Of a DNA stretch of 64,000 nucleotides, positions 25,284 to 34,806 are shown piece after piece (the first letter of the stretch is position 1; every line of letters begins with the position of its first letter). Under the pieces are notes generated by a model. That model had not been told where the DNA came from, searched no databases, and saw nothing but the letters and a program-made list of their open reading frames with translations. The translations under genes and the position numbers were made by a program. Source of the stretch: Anaerostipes hadrus ATCC 29173 = JCM 17467 (lineage in GTDB: Bacteria > Bacillota > Clostridia > Lachnospirales > Lachnospiraceae); the NCBI RefSeq assembly GCF_030296915.1, contig NZ_AP028031.1, positions 821,001 to 885,000 on the forward strand, in the 5' to 3' direction.

Positions 25284-25841
25284 ATGGAACAACAAACAAT
25301 GAAAATTCAGGATTTAACACTGATTGCATTAATGGCAGCATTAACTTGTATTTTAGGACCAATGTCGATCACATTGCCATTTACACCAGTACCGATTTCA
25401 TTTACGAACTTGGTGATTTATTTTGCAGTAATGGTCATTGGGATGAAACGTGGAACAATCAGTTATCTTGTATACCTTCTGATCGGAGCAGTAGGACTTC
25501 CAGTATTTTCAGGATTTAGTGGTGGGCTTGCTAAACTTGCAGGACCAACAGGGGGATATTTGGTTGGGTTTATCTTTTTGGCATTGATCAGTGGATTCTT
25601 TGTAGAAAAATTCTCAGGGAACATAGTGATGGCAGTAATTGGTATGGTACTTGGAACAGCAGTAACATATGCATTTGGAACGATCTGGCTGTGTGCACAG
25701 ATGCATTTAACATTTGTACAGGGATTATATGCAGGTGTGATTCCATATCTTCCAGGAGATGCGGCAAAGATCGTGATCGCGATCATTGTAGGAAGTGCAG
25801 TGAAGAAGGCTGTTGTGAAGGCGAGAGTTTTACCAGAATAA
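25284..25841 (+). CDS. bioY: Biotin ECF transporter S component BioY
   Basis: Membrane biotin-binding subunit, 185 residues and about six membrane helices, with family segments 'CILGPMSITLPFTPVPISFTN', 'YLLIGAVGLPVFSGFSGG' and 'GPTGGYLVGFI'. The start at 25284 is preceded by GAGGGAGAA. There are no local ATPase/EcfT genes, so it likely shares a general ECF module encoded elsewhere. The BirA-type operator is independent evidence that the substrate is biotin. Confidence 0.95.
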   Translation: MEQQTMKIQDLTLIALMAALTCILGPMSITLPFTPVPISFTNLVIYFAVMVIGMKRGTISYLVYLLIGAVGLPVFSGFSGGLAKLAGPTGGYLVGFIFLALISGFFVEKFSGNIVMAVIGMVLGTAVTYAFGTIWLCAQMHLTFVQGLYAGVIPYLPGDAAKIVIAIIVGSAVKKAVVKARVLPE

Positions 25842-25873
25842 ATAACAAATACTTTGTATGAAAAATAAGAATC

Positions 25874-25904
25874 TGTTGACATTTTGTATGAAAAAGCATA
25901 AACT
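25874..25904 (+). promoter_or_regulatory. Promoter of the cysE T-box transcript
   Basis: TTGACA (25875-25880) and TAAACT (25899-25904), 18 bases apart, upstream of the Cys T-box. Confidence 0.5.
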
Positions 25905-25924
25905 ATTCGTAGTTAAATGCAATG

Positions 25925-26186
25925 AACAGAATTAGTACAGACAAGTTGGAACTGTCAGAGAGAAGCTGCCATCGGCTGGAAGCGGCTTTGAGGGAAGATG
26001 TCTGGAATGCATCTGGGAGCAGACAAGATGAATAAAGTAGTTTTGTACGTTGCCGGCGTTAACGGATTCGAGTGAAAGTATCCTGATCAAGTGATATTAG
26101 TCAGATATATAATAAGAAGATCAGGAACTTTTAAAAGAGTGGAACCGCGGATATACTCCGTCTCTTTATTTAGAGACGGAGTTTTT
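25925..26186 (+). promoter_or_regulatory. T-box leader, cysteine specifier, upstream of cysE-cysS
   Basis: AGAGTGGAACCGCGG (26136-26150) is the T-box core, followed by a strong terminator ACTCCGTCTCT / AGAGACGGAGT-T6 (26155-26186). In Stem I the specifier context GGAA-TGC-ATC gives TGC at 26008-26010, a cysteine codon. Uncharged tRNA-Cys would raise both cysteine synthesis and cysteinyl-tRNA synthetase. Confidence 0.93.
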
Positions 26187-26270
26187 TGTATTATAGAAAA
26201 TTTTGATGGAATCCTCTATGATATAAAAAGTCCTGTAAATTACATACTATATATTGGAGGTTTAGAAATT

Positions 26271-26966
26271 ATGATGGGTTTTCGAGAATTTGCGAAAAGC
26301 CAATATGATACGATCAAACTAAGAGATCCTGCGTTAAGGGAAGAGAAAGAAGTTTTTTTGTATCCTTATGTAAAAGCACTGTATTGGCATCGTGTTGCAC
26401 ACGAATTATATAAGAAAGGAGAGTTTTACAAAGCTAGAAAGATTTCTCAGAAATGGGCGAGAAAAACTGGAATTGAGATTCATCCAGGTGCACAGATCGG
26501 AGAAGGGTTCTTTATTGACCATGGGCATGGAGTGGTCATTGGCGAGACGACGATCATCGGAAATAATGTGACCTTATATCAAGGTGTTACATTAGGTGGA
26601 ACTGGAAATGAAACTGGAAAACGTCATCCAACGATTGAAGATAATGTTATGATCAGTTCAGGTGCTAAGGTTTTGGGCTCTATCACAATTGGAAAGAACT
26701 CAAAGATTGGTGCAGGAAGTGTTGTTGTATCTGATGTACCGCCGAATTCTACTGTTGTCGGAGTTCCAGGTAAGGTAGTTAAACAGGATGGAGAGAGAGT
26801 CAATCGCATTCAGAGTATTGTGCTTGACCAGATCGATCTTCCAAATCCAGTCGATATGGATATCGAAAAGCTCGCAAGAGAGAATGCTGAATTACGACAG
26901 GCACTGGAAACATTTATTATACATTATCAAAATTCAGAAGCAATCAGAAGGGAAAAAGAAAAATGA
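26271..26966 (+). CDS. cysE: Serine O-acetyltransferase
   Basis: Makes O-acetylserine for cysteine synthesis. 231 residues from ATG 26271 (GGAGG 10 bases upstream); the open frame upstream to 26091 is T-box leader and not coding. An alpha-helical N-terminus is followed by the beta-helix with '[22 protein letters not shown]' (catalytic Asp-His pair) and '[20 protein letters not shown]'. A helical extension ends the protein. ATGA overlap with cysS. Confidence 0.96.
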   Translation: MMGFREFAKSQYDTIKLRDPALREEKEVFLYPYVKALYWHRVAHELYKKGEFYKARKISQKWARKTGIEIHPGAQIGEGFFIDHGHGVVIGETTIIGNNVTLYQGVTLGGTGNETGKRHPTIEDNVMISSGAKVLGSITIGKNSKIGAGSVVVSDVPPNSTVVGVPGKVVKQDGERVNRIQSIVLDQIDLPNPVDMDIEKLARENAELRQALETFIIHYQNSEAIRREKEK

Positions 26967-28366
26967 AAATCTACAATACACTGACAAGACAAAAAGAAGA
27001 ATTTGTACCGGTGCATCCAGGGAAAGTTGGAATGTATGTTTGTGGGCCAACGGTGTATAACTACATTCATATTGGAAATGCAAGACCAATGATCATTTTT
27101 GATACGGTGCGCCGTTACTTTGAATATAAAGGATATGAAGTAAATTATGTTTCAAACTTCACAGATGTCGATGACAAGATTATTAAGAAGGCAAATGAAG
27201 AAGGTGTAACAGCAACAGAGATCGCAGAAAGATATATTAAGGAATGCAAACAAGATATGGAAGCGTTAAATATCAAACCTGCAACCCACCAGCCAAGAGC
27301 GACAGAAGAAATCGGTGGAATGATCAAAATGATTCAGACATTGATCAAAAAAGGGCATGCATATGAAGTAGATGGAACTGTATACTTTAAGACAAGATCT
27401 TTTAAAGATTATGGAAAACTCTCCAAGAAAAATATTGATGATCTAGAAGCAGGACATCGCGAGATCAAGGTAACAGGAGAAGAAGGAAAGGAAGATCCTC
27501 TTGATTTTGTATTATGGAAACCAAAGAAAGAAGGAGAAATCGCATGGGATTCTCCATGGGGAGAAGGAAGACCAGGATGGCATATTGAGTGTTCTGAGAT
27601 GTCTAAGAAATATATCGGAGATACAATTGATATTCATGCAGGTGGAGAAGACTTGATCTTCCCTCATCATGAAAATGAGATCGCACAGAGTGAAGCATGC
27701 AATGGGGAGAAGTTTGCGAATTACTGGATGCATAATGGTTTCTTAAATATCAACAATAAGAAAATGTCTAAATCAGCAGGAAACTTCTTTACAGTGCGTG
27801 AAATTGGAGAAAAGTATCCATTACAGGTGATCCGTTTCTTCATGTTAAGTGCACACTACAGAACCCCATTAAACTTCAGTGATACTTTAGTAGAAAGTGC
27901 AAAAACAGGATTAGACCGTATCTTGACAGCGATCGATCTATGCAGAGAGATGGCAGCTAAAGAAGAAACAGGTTCTTTAAGCAAAGAAGAAACAGAACAT
28001 TTTGCTAATATAGAAGTACTTGTAAAGAAATTTGAAGATGCAATGGAAGATGACTTTAACACAGCAGATGCAGTTTCGGCTATTTTTGAGATCGTGCGTG
28101 AATCAAACTCAACAGTGAAAGACTTCAGTGCAGACTATGCAAAGAAAGTACTAAAAGTATTAGAAGATCTTTGCAGCGTTCTTGGAATTGAAACAACAAA
28201 AGAAGAAGAGATCCTAGATGAAGAAATCGAAAAACTGATCGAAGAACGTCAGGCGGCAAGAAAGAACAAAGATTTTGCAAGAGCAGACGAGATCAGAGAC
28301 CAGTTATTAGAGCAGGGTATCGTATTAAAAGATACAAGAGAAGGTGTAAAATGGAGCAGAGCTTAA
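26963..28366 (+). CDS. cysS: Cysteinyl-tRNA synthetase
   Basis: Class I aminoacyl-tRNA synthetase, 467 residues. Signature HIGN at 36-39, zinc Cys27 in 'YVCGPTVYN', later zinc ligands in 'WHIECSEM' and '[11 protein letters not shown]', and KMSKS near 266. The DALR anticodon-binding region is C-terminal. It overlaps cysE by 4 and mrnC by 16 bases. Confidence 0.98.
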   Translation: MKIYNTLTRQKEEFVPVHPGKVGMYVCGPTVYNYIHIGNARPMIIFDTVRRYFEYKGYEVNYVSNFTDVDDKIIKKANEEGVTATEIAERYIKECKQDMEALNIKPATHQPRATEEIGGMIKMIQTLIKKGHAYEVDGTVYFKTRSFKDYGKLSKKNIDDLEAGHREIKVTGEEGKEDPLDFVLWKPKKEGEIAWDSPWGEGRPGWHIECSEMSKKYIGDTIDIHAGGEDLIFPHHENEIAQSEACNGEKFANYWMHNGFLNINNKKMSKSAGNFFTVREIGEKYPLQVIRFFMLSAHYRTPLNFSDTLVESAKTGLDRILTAIDLCREMAAKEETGSLSKEETEHFANIEVLVKKFEDAMEDDFNTADAVSAIFEIVRESNSTVKDFSADYAKKVLKVLEDLCSVLGIETTKEEEILDEEIEKLIEERQAARKNKDFARADEIRDQLLEQGIVLKDTREGVKWSRA

Positions 28367-28806
28367 TTCAAAAGATCAAAGAAGGATTGTATCTTGATGG
28401 ATTGGATCCCAAAAGTTACTCTCCATTATCTCTTGCTTACATTGGAGATGCGATCTATGAGATCGTGATCCGAACGATCGTTATGTCTGCAGGGAATATG
28501 AGTGTGAATAAGTACCACAAAAAATCAAGCAGTATGGTCAAAGCTTCTGCACAAAAAGAAGTGTTTGAAAAGATCGAGCCATTTTTGACAGAAGAAGAAA
28601 TGGCTGTTTATAAACGTGGAAGAAATTCCAAATCAGGTTCTGTTGCAAAGAATGCATCTATGATGGATTACAGAAAAGCAACTGGAGTGGAAGCTTTGGT
28701 TGGATATTTATATCTGGCAGGAGATATGGACCGCATCATCGAATTGATCGGGATCGGTTTTGATTTGAATAAAAAAGAAGAAATAGGAGAAGAACATGAA
28801 TCATAA
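28351..28806 (+). CDS. mrnC: Mini-ribonuclease III
   Basis: RNase III-like nuclease without a dsRNA-binding domain that matures 23S rRNA ends. 151 residues with the catalytic signature '[11 protein letters not shown]' and the second acidic site in '[14 protein letters not shown]'. The order cysS-mrnC-rlmB is conserved in Firmicutes, and it overlaps both neighbours. Confidence 0.95.
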   Translation: MEQSLIQKIKEGLYLDGLDPKSYSPLSLAYIGDAIYEIVIRTIVMSAGNMSVNKYHKKSSSMVKASAQKEVFEKIEPFLTEEEMAVYKRGRNSKSGSVAKNASMMDYRKATGVEALVGYLYLAGDMDRIIELIGIGFDLNKKEEIGEEHES

Positions 28807-29536
28807 AGAAGATCTGATCGCAGGGCGTAATGCCGTGATCGAGGCTTTAAGAGCAAAGAAACCAATCGACAAGATTTTTGTATTGGATGGATGTCAGGAT
28901 GGACCGATCCGTACGATCGTAAGAGAGGCAAAGAAAACAGATGCGATTCTTAAATTTGTAGATAAAGAACGCTTGAATCAGCTGACAAATGAACATCATC
29001 AGGGAGTTGTTGCAATTGTCGCAGCATATGAATATGGAACGATTGAGGATCTGTTTAAAAGAGCAGAAGAAAAGGGTGAGGATCCTTTCTTTATCCTGTT
29101 AGATGGGATTGAAGACCCTCATAATCTTGGGGCGATCATTCGTACAGCAAATCTTGCAGGTGCACATGGAGTGATCATTCCAAAGCATCGTGCAGTTGGA
29201 ATTACACCAACCGTAGCAAAAACATCTGCAGGTGCGATCAATTATACACCAGTTGTGAAAGTAACAAATATTGGAAAAACAATGGATGAACTAAAAGAAC
29301 GTGGTATGTGGTTTGCATGTGCAGATATGGATGGAGAAGTGATTTATCGTCAGAATCTGACAGGATCGATCGGGCTTGTTATTGGAAATGAAGGAAGCGG
29401 TGTGAGCCGTTTGGTAAAGGAAAAGTGTGACTTTATCTCATCTATTCCAATGAAAGGAGATATTGATTCACTGAATGCTTCTGTAGCAGCAGGTGTTCTG
29501 GCGTTTGAAGTTGTAAGACAACGACTGGGAAAATAA
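28796..29536 (+). CDS. rlmB: 23S rRNA (guanosine-2'-O-)-methyltransferase RlmB (TrmH family)
   Basis: SPOUT methyltransferase for G2251 of 23S rRNA, 246 residues. N-terminal SpoU substrate-binding domain ('IAGRNAVIEALRAKKPIDKIFVL') and C-terminal trefoil-knot motifs 'LDGIEDPHNLGAIIRTANLAG', 'LVIGNEGSGVSRLVKE' and 'IPMKGDIDSLNASVAAGVLAFE'. Starts 10 bases inside mrnC behind AGGAGAA. Confidence 0.96.
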   Translation: MNHKEDLIAGRNAVIEALRAKKPIDKIFVLDGCQDGPIRTIVREAKKTDAILKFVDKERLNQLTNEHHQGVVAIVAAYEYGTIEDLFKRAEEKGEDPFFILLDGIEDPHNLGAIIRTANLAGAHGVIIPKHRAVGITPTVAKTSAGAINYTPVVKVTNIGKTMDELKERGMWFACADMDGEVIYRQNLTGSIGLVIGNEGSGVSRLVKEKCDFISSIPMKGDIDSLNASVAAGVLAFEVVRQRLGK

Positions 29537-29539
29537 AGA

Positions 29540-30142
29540 ATGAAAGAATTAAAAACAATTTCTGATGAGAAATTGCTCAGACAGATCCAAAGCGGTAATG
29601 ATGATGCGATGGAATGTCTGTTAGAGAGATACAGGGATATGGTAAGGAAAGAGGCAAGGAGCTTTTTTCTTGCAGGTGGGGATGAAGAAGATCTGATCCA
29701 GGAAGGAATGATCGGGCTTTTTAAAGCAGTGACATCCTATCAGGAAGAAAAAAACACTTCGTTTTCAACGTTTGCTTATCTGTGTGTGCAAAGACAGATC
29801 TATACAACGATCACTGCATTTAACAGAAAAAAACATATTCCGTTGAATACAGCAATCTCTCTGTTTGAACAAAAGAATCAGGAAGAAGAATTATCATTGG
29901 ATGAAATCTTAGAAACTCCGGAGGAAACTCCGGAGGAGATGATGCTTCGAAAGGAAGAATTAAATGATTATTACAAAATGCTTGACCAGAATTTAAGTAA
30001 ATTCGAAAAACAGGTGATGTATCATTATCTGAATGGAGAAACATATACAACGATTGCAAAAAAACTTGGAAAAAGTGATAAATCCATTGATAATGCGATT
30101 CAGAGGATTCGCAGGAAGATCAGAAATGATCAGGAAAGTTAA
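29540..30142 (+). CDS. sigH: RNA polymerase sigma factor SigH (sporulation/transition state)
   Basis: Sigma-70 family factor directing early-sporulation transcription. 200 residues: region 2 with 'GGDEEDLIQEGMIGLFKAVTSY' and 'FSTFAYLCVQRQIYTTI', and region 4 helix-turn-helix 'GETYTTIAKKLGKSDKSIDNAI'. The position after rlmB corresponds to sigH in Bacillus and many clostridia, supporting SigH over other short sigma factors. It is followed by a strong terminator. Confidence 0.93.
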   Translation: MKELKTISDEKLLRQIQSGNDDAMECLLERYRDMVRKEARSFFLAGGDEEDLIQEGMIGLFKAVTSYQEEKNTSFSTFAYLCVQRQIYTTITAFNRKKHIPLNTAISLFEQKNQEEELSLDEILETPEETPEEMMLRKEELNDYYKMLDQNLSKFEKQVMYHYLNGETYTTIAKKLGKSDKSIDNAIQRIRRKIRNDQES

Positions 30143-30162
30143 AGTAAAGATAAGAGAAATAA

Positions 30163-30198
30163 AAAGAAGACTTAAAACAGATGTTTTAAGTCTTCTTT
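30163..30198. terminator. Terminator between sigH and the convergent tRNA-Thr
   Basis: AAAGAAGACTTAAAAC / GTTTTAAGTCTTCTTT perfect stem with AGAT loop; it can act in both directions. Confidence 0.85.
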
Positions 30199-30202
30199 AT
30201 AA

Positions 30203-30275
30203 AGCTGCTGACGGGAGTTGAACCCGTGACCTCCTCACTACCAATGAGGTGCGCTACCTCCTGTGCCACAGCAGC
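30203..30275 (-). tRNA. tRNA-Thr (GGT)
   Basis: On the minus strand, acceptor GCTGCTG / CAGCAGC, anticodon arm CCTCA-TTGGTAG-TGAGG with anticodon GGT, T-loop GGTTCAACTCC. 73 bases, no encoded CCA. Confidence 0.93.
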
Positions 30276-30288
30276 AGAACTGATTAAT

Positions 30289-30317
30289 AATTTATCATGA
30301 AAATGATATACTGTCAA
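30289..30317 (-). promoter_or_regulatory. tRNA-Thr promoter
   Basis: On the minus strand TTGACA (30317-30312) and TAAATT (30294-30289), 17 bases apart. Confidence 0.7.
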
Positions 30318-30346
30318 TAGAATTAACAAAATAAAAGGAAAATCAA

Positions 30347-31660
30347 ATGACAAAACAATACAGGAAAAATAAGAGAAGAATCTGTGTAGTGATATGCCTT
30401 GTTCTTTGCATGATCTCAGGCATCAAAATACAGGCAGCACAGCCAGGATATTTTGATAATCCCCAGACGGTCTATGATGAATTTGCTGGGAAGATTTATG
30501 ATCGTTCATTCAAAAAGAGTTATGCATTTTTGAAAAAAAAGATGAATGTTTTTGAAACATCTTCAGGAAGTAAAAAGATAGGGGTAGCGCCAAGATATTC
30601 AGGAGTGATCGTGGTTAGTAAAACATCCGATCATGTTCAGGTGATCTATGAGAAAAAGAAAGCATATGGAATTGGATGGATTGATAGAGGTTTGTATCAT
30701 AAGGAAGCTATTCCATATAATGGGAATGAAAAACAGTTGCTAGGAAATGGAACTTATTGGATACAAAATAAAGCTTCTGGAGAAGGAATTCGTGTACAGA
30801 TCATTTTTCTGGGAAATCAGAAATATCAAGTTTCGATTTTGAATCAAAGCAAAGAAGATCACACATGGAAACTAATACGTGAGTACGATCATTTTTATAT
30901 CAAAAATATGAAAAATGAAAAATATCTGTCAATGGATGAAAATGGTACCTTGACAGACGGTAAAATAAAAGATATGAACAACTGTTTCACAAAACCACAG
31001 AAAGAAGCAGCACAGAAGTCCTATCAATGGCAGGTAATGCGTCTTAACAATAAAAATGTATATCCGTATCGTGATTTTATGCAGTTTGATCCTGCATGGG
31101 CCAGAAAAGATTATGGAAATGTTTCGGATTACAGTGGGAAAATGGCAGCAGCAGGCTGCGGAGTTGTGGCGATCACAAATGCAGTATATGCATTGAATGG
31201 GCAATTTGTTGATCCAATGTTGTTTGCAGATTATGCAGTGGAGAAACATTACAGGATCATAGGTGCCGGAACACATGATGGGATTTTTAAGGCGGCAGCG
31301 AAGAAATTTGGAGACACATATGGGTTCACTTATATTAAGACAACTTACAGTACATCAGAAGTAAGAGAATATCTGAAAAAAGGTTGTGTAGCAATCTCGC
31401 ATGTACCAGGACATTATGTAACAGTTGCTGATTTTAATCCCAAGACAAAAAAATATCTGGTCTTAGATTCTCATCCGATCAAGAGCAGACCAACCAGCTC
31501 TTTTGGAAACTGGTTTAAGAGAGAACGATTAGAGAGAGGAGGGTTGACATCATCTGCATATTATATTTATGGGGTGCCAGGACAGGCATGGAAATATGAA
31601 AGTGCAAAAGGAATACAATTTCAGAAGGATTTATTCACATTTATGATTTACATGCGTTAA
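30347..31660 (+). CDS. Secreted C39-like cysteine peptidase-domain protein with a possible beta-trefoil domain
   Basis: 437 residues. A basic N-terminus and hydrophobic segment (8-28, ending IQAAQPG) form a signal peptide. Residues about 60-120 resemble an SH3-like module. Residues about 130-235 ('GNGTYWIQNKASGEGIRVQI', 'YIKNMKNEKYLSMDENGTL') look like a ricin-type trefoil. The C-terminal domain has the C39_2 pattern: catalytic Cys in 'GKMAAAGCGVVAITNAVYAL', His in 'AISHVPGHYVTVADF' and Asp in 'YLVLDSHP'. It is probably extracellular; the substrate is unknown. The gene stands alone before the galactanase pair. Confidence 0.8.
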   Translation: MTKQYRKNKRRICVVICLVLCMISGIKIQAAQPGYFDNPQTVYDEFAGKIYDRSFKKSYAFLKKKMNVFETSSGSKKIGVAPRYSGVIVVSKTSDHVQVIYEKKKAYGIGWIDRGLYHKEAIPYNGNEKQLLGNGTYWIQNKASGEGIRVQIIFLGNQKYQVSILNQSKEDHTWKLIREYDHFYIKNMKNEKYLSMDENGTLTDGKIKDMNNCFTKPQKEAAQKSYQWQVMRLNNKNVYPYRDFMQFDPAWARKDYGNVSDYSGKMAAAGCGVVAITNAVYALNGQFVDPMLFADYAVEKHYRIIGAGTHDGIFKAAAKKFGDTYGFTYIKTTYSTSEVREYLKKGCVAISHVPGHYVTVADFNPKTKKYLVLDSHPIKSRPTSSFGNWFKRERLERGGLTSSAYYIYGVPGQAWKYESAKGIQFQKDLFTFMIYMR

Positions 31661-31702
31661 AATGTAAGAAAAAATAACAAAGGATAGGGAAGGAGAAGTT
31701 AA

Positions 31703-34700
31703 ATGAACAAAGTTAAAAAGATATTGACAACATTGATGGCAGCAACATTAACTGTTTCAACAGGATTAACATCCATGCCAATGTTTGCACATAACGTAAA
31801 AGCGGAGTCAAAGGCAGAAACAATAAGCAGTGATACGAATGATATGTCACAGTATAAGAAAATAAATGGAATCAGCAGTCAGACGGTTTTAGGAGCAGAT
31901 TTTTCCCATTATCAACTGCAAAAAAATGCGTGGAAAAAAGTCTGGAAAAATTACAAAGGAATCGAAGTTACCAATGTGTTTGAATATGTAAGATCACAGG
32001 GAATCAATACGATTTCTGTGAAAGTTGCAGTGAATCCAACAAAAGATAAAGAGGGTAATGAAAGCTATCTGTCTTTAGAAAACGCTAAGAAGACATTAAA
32101 AGAAGCCAAGAAAGCAGGATTAAAAACAAATGTTACATTGTTATATTCTGATGATATAACGTATGCAGGGGTGCAGAAATTACCAGATGGTTGGGATACT
32201 GATTCAGCAGAAGAAAAAGCGCTGGAGTATACAAAAAATGTCATCAAAGAATTGAAGGCAGCAGATACAGTCCCAACGATGATCACGATTGGAAATGAAG
32301 TAAACTATAATTTCTTAAATATGAGTAGTGGAGATGGATGGGAAGGCTTTGTTGCAATGAGCAAAATCTCGAAAATGATCAGAGAAGAAGGAATCAAACC
32401 GGCTGTTAGTGTATCGGCACCAACAGCAGATGCTTCAGATATTCAATGGATCATTGGAAAATTAGGAAATGCTGATGTTGATTATGATTATATTGGAGTA
32501 AACATCTATCCGGATACACACAATGACAATTATGTAAAAACATTAAAGAATACAGTAGAAGAAAAGGCAGCAGGAAAGCAGATGATCATTTCCAGTGTCA
32601 AATGTCCATGGAAAGATTCAGAAGGAAAAGCCAGTATAACGACACAGACAAAGAGCATTTATGATTATCTTCAGGCAACGATCAATGAGAAAAATGCAGG
32701 TGGATTGATCTACGATGATGCAGATTTTGTCGGGGCATGGGACTCATTCTTTGATGAAAATGGACAAGCAATGTCTTCACTTGCAATCTTTGCTTATGCA
32801 CAAGGAAATCAGGTTGATGTAAGTAGCTACAAAGATCCATGGGAATACGGTGGAGATACAGGATTAAAAGATCAAAAAGTAACGATCAAAAAAGTCAAAG
32901 GAATGTCTGAGAGTTCTATCCGAGGAATGGATATTTCATCTTATCTTGCATTAAAGAAAGCAGGAGTGAAATATTATGATTATGAAGGAAATGAGACACC
33001 GTTATTAAAAGTACTTCATGATAATGGAATCAACTATATCAGGATCAGGATCTGGAATGATCCGTTTAATGCAGATGGGAAAACCTATGGCGGTGGTGGA
33101 AATGATGTTTCCACAGGTGTAGAGATCGCAAAAGAGGCAGCCCAATATGATATGAAAGTTCTGCTTGATTTTCATTATTCGGATTTCTGGGCAGAACCAG
33201 CGGTTCAGTTAGTTCCAAAAGCATGGAAAAAGGATGTAAATAATACAGAAAAGATGTGTTCAGATGTATATGATTTCACCAAAGAATCTATTCAGAAATT
33301 TAAAGATGCTGGGGCAAACATTGGAATGGTTCAGGTAGGAAATGAAATTACCAACGGACTTCTTGGAATATACTCTAACAGAGACAAAGGAGAATCTTTT
33401 AATGTCATCTGGGGAGATAAAAAGAAATCAACAGAAGTAAATAAATATTTAAAAGCCGGAATTAAAGCAGTCAGAGAATATACACCGCAGGCTTTGGTTG
33501 CATTACATCTTGAAACACCAAATGTATGGAAATACAAAACGATCATGAATACATGGAAGAGAGATAATGTGGACTATGATGTTTTAGGATCTTCATATTA
33601 TCCATTCTGGTCCATTGCAGCAAAAGCAAATACGCCAAAGACATTGAAAGATGTGCAGACACTGGCCGCTTCCTATGGAAAGATGTTTGCAGTATTTGAG
33701 ACAAGCTGGGTTAATAGTTTAAATGATGGAGACGGTACACCAAATTCTATCGGAGACAGTACAAATACAGGTGCATATGAAGTAGGACCACAAGGACAGG
33801 TAAATGAACTTACAGATCTTTATGATACCGTGTTATCACAGGATAATGGATTAGGTACATTCTATTGGGAAGGTGCATGGATTCCAGTAAAAGCAGGATG
33901 GAAAAACTGGGAATATAATAAGCAGATCGCAGATCAGTATGGTACAGGATGGGCATCGAAAGGTGCACTTGGATATTTTCCAGATTCTAAAATGTATTAC
34001 AAAGGAAAAGCAGCATGGGGTGGAACAAGCTGGGATAATCAGGCACTGTTTGATATTAACGGATATCCATTGCAGTCATTGAAGTTCTACAAAGATTCTG
34101 TATCCAAAGGAAAAGAACAGATCATAGCATTGAAGATCGTTGATAAAAATGGAAAAGAAGTATATCCTACCCAGTATATCAAAGTTGAAGTAGGAAAGAC
34201 CCGCAAGATCACATTACCAAAATTCTCTGGATATTATCCAAGCAATAAGAATTACCAACTGACCGTAAAAGGTGTGAAAGAAGAAAATGCAACGCAAAGT
34301 GTTGTATATACAAGAACAGCAGCAGGACCTGCGATCAGTTATAATTACCGAGTGAAAGTTACAAAGAAAAATTATAAACTTTACAAGAATTTCAAATGGA
34401 AGAAATCCAAAACAAAAGTTTATAAAAAGACATATGTAGCAAAATATAGATATGACCATAAGAATGGAAATAAATATCTTGCTCTTTATACAAAAAGTGG
34501 TAAATTTGTTGGGTACATTAATAAGAAAGCGGTAAAACGATTAGGATCAGCAACACAGCCAGAGCAGGGAAAAGCATACACTTATGGAAAACGTGTAAAG
34601 ATCAAGAGTAAAAAATATAAACTATATAAGAATTTCAAATGGAAGAAATCAAAAACAAAAGTTTATAAGAAAACATATGTAGCAAAATATAGATATAAAC

Positions 34701-34792
34701 ATGAGAATGGAAATAAATATCTTGCATTGTATACAAAATCAGGAAAATTTGTTGGATATATCAATACGAAGGCTGCAAAAGTTGTCAAATAA
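31703..34792 (+). CDS. Secreted GH53 arabinogalactan endo-beta-1,4-galactanase, duplicated GH53 modules (copy 1)
   Basis: Extracellular galactan-degrading enzyme of 1029 residues. Signal peptide 1-35. Module 1 (about 60-385) is GH53-like with acid/base-like Glu199 in 'TIGNEVNYNF', but the nucleophile position holds Ser298 ('MIISSVKCPW'). Module 2 (about 405-800) is canonical: 'LLDFHYSDFWAEP', Glu548 in 'VQVGNEITNG' and nucleophile Glu666 in 'FETSW', with 'FYWEGAWIPVKAG'. The C-terminus has two copies of a Lys/Tyr-rich repeat of about 70 residues ('YKLYKNFKWKKSKTKVYKKT'), probably wall- or glycan-binding. GGGAAGGAG precedes the ATG. A paralogue follows 14 bases later. Confidence 0.9.
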   Translation: MNKVKKILTTLMAATLTVSTGLTSMPMFAHNVKAESKAETISSDTNDMSQYKKINGISSQTVLGADFSHYQLQKNAWKKVWKNYKGIEVTNVFEYVRSQGINTISVKVAVNPTKDKEGNESYLSLENAKKTLKEAKKAGLKTNVTLLYSDDITYAGVQKLPDGWDTDSAEEKALEYTKNVIKELKAADTVPTMITIGNEVNYNFLNMSSGDGWEGFVAMSKISKMIREEGIKPAVSVSAPTADASDIQWIIGKLGNADVDYDYIGVNIYPDTHNDNYVKTLKNTVEEKAAGKQMIISSVKCPWKDSEGKASITTQTKSIYDYLQATINEKNAGGLIYDDADFVGAWDSFFDENGQAMSSLAIFAYAQGNQVDVSSYKDPWEYGGDTGLKDQKVTIKKVKGMSESSIRGMDISSYLALKKAGVKYYDYEGNETPLLKVLHDNGINYIRIRIWNDPFNADGKTYGGGGNDVSTGVEIAKEAAQYDMKVLLDFHYSDFWAEPAVQLVPKAWKKDVNNTEKMCSDVYDFTKESIQKFKDAGANIGMVQVGNEITNGLLGIYSNRDKGESFNVIWGDKKKSTEVNKYLKAGIKAVREYTPQALVALHLETPNVWKYKTIMNTWKRDNVDYDVLGSSYYPFWSIAAKANTPKTLKDVQTLAASYGKMFAVFETSWVNSLNDGDGTPNSIGDSTNTGAYEVGPQGQVNELTDLYDTVLSQDNGLGTFYWEGAWIPVKAGWKNWEYNKQIADQYGTGWASKGALGYFPDSKMYYKGKAAWGGTSWDNQALFDINGYPLQSLKFYKDSVSKGKEQIIALKIVDKNGKEVYPTQYIKVEVGKTRKITLPKFSGYYPSNKNYQLTVKGVKEENATQSVVYTRTAAGPAISYNYRVKVTKKNYKLYKNFKWKKSKTKVYKKTYVAKYRYDHKNGNKYLALYTKSGKFVGYINKKAVKRLGSATQPEQGKAYTYGKRVKIKSKKYKLYKNFKWKKSKTKVYKKTYVAKYRYKHENGNKYLALYTKSGKFVGYINTKAAKVVK

Positions 34793-34806
34793 CAGGAGGG
34801 TAGTTT

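Noticed and set aside
26091..26270. Extended N-terminus of cysE from 26091
   Set aside because: The stretch covers the T-box antiterminator and terminator; the GGAGG-supported ATG at 26271 fits the CysE family length.
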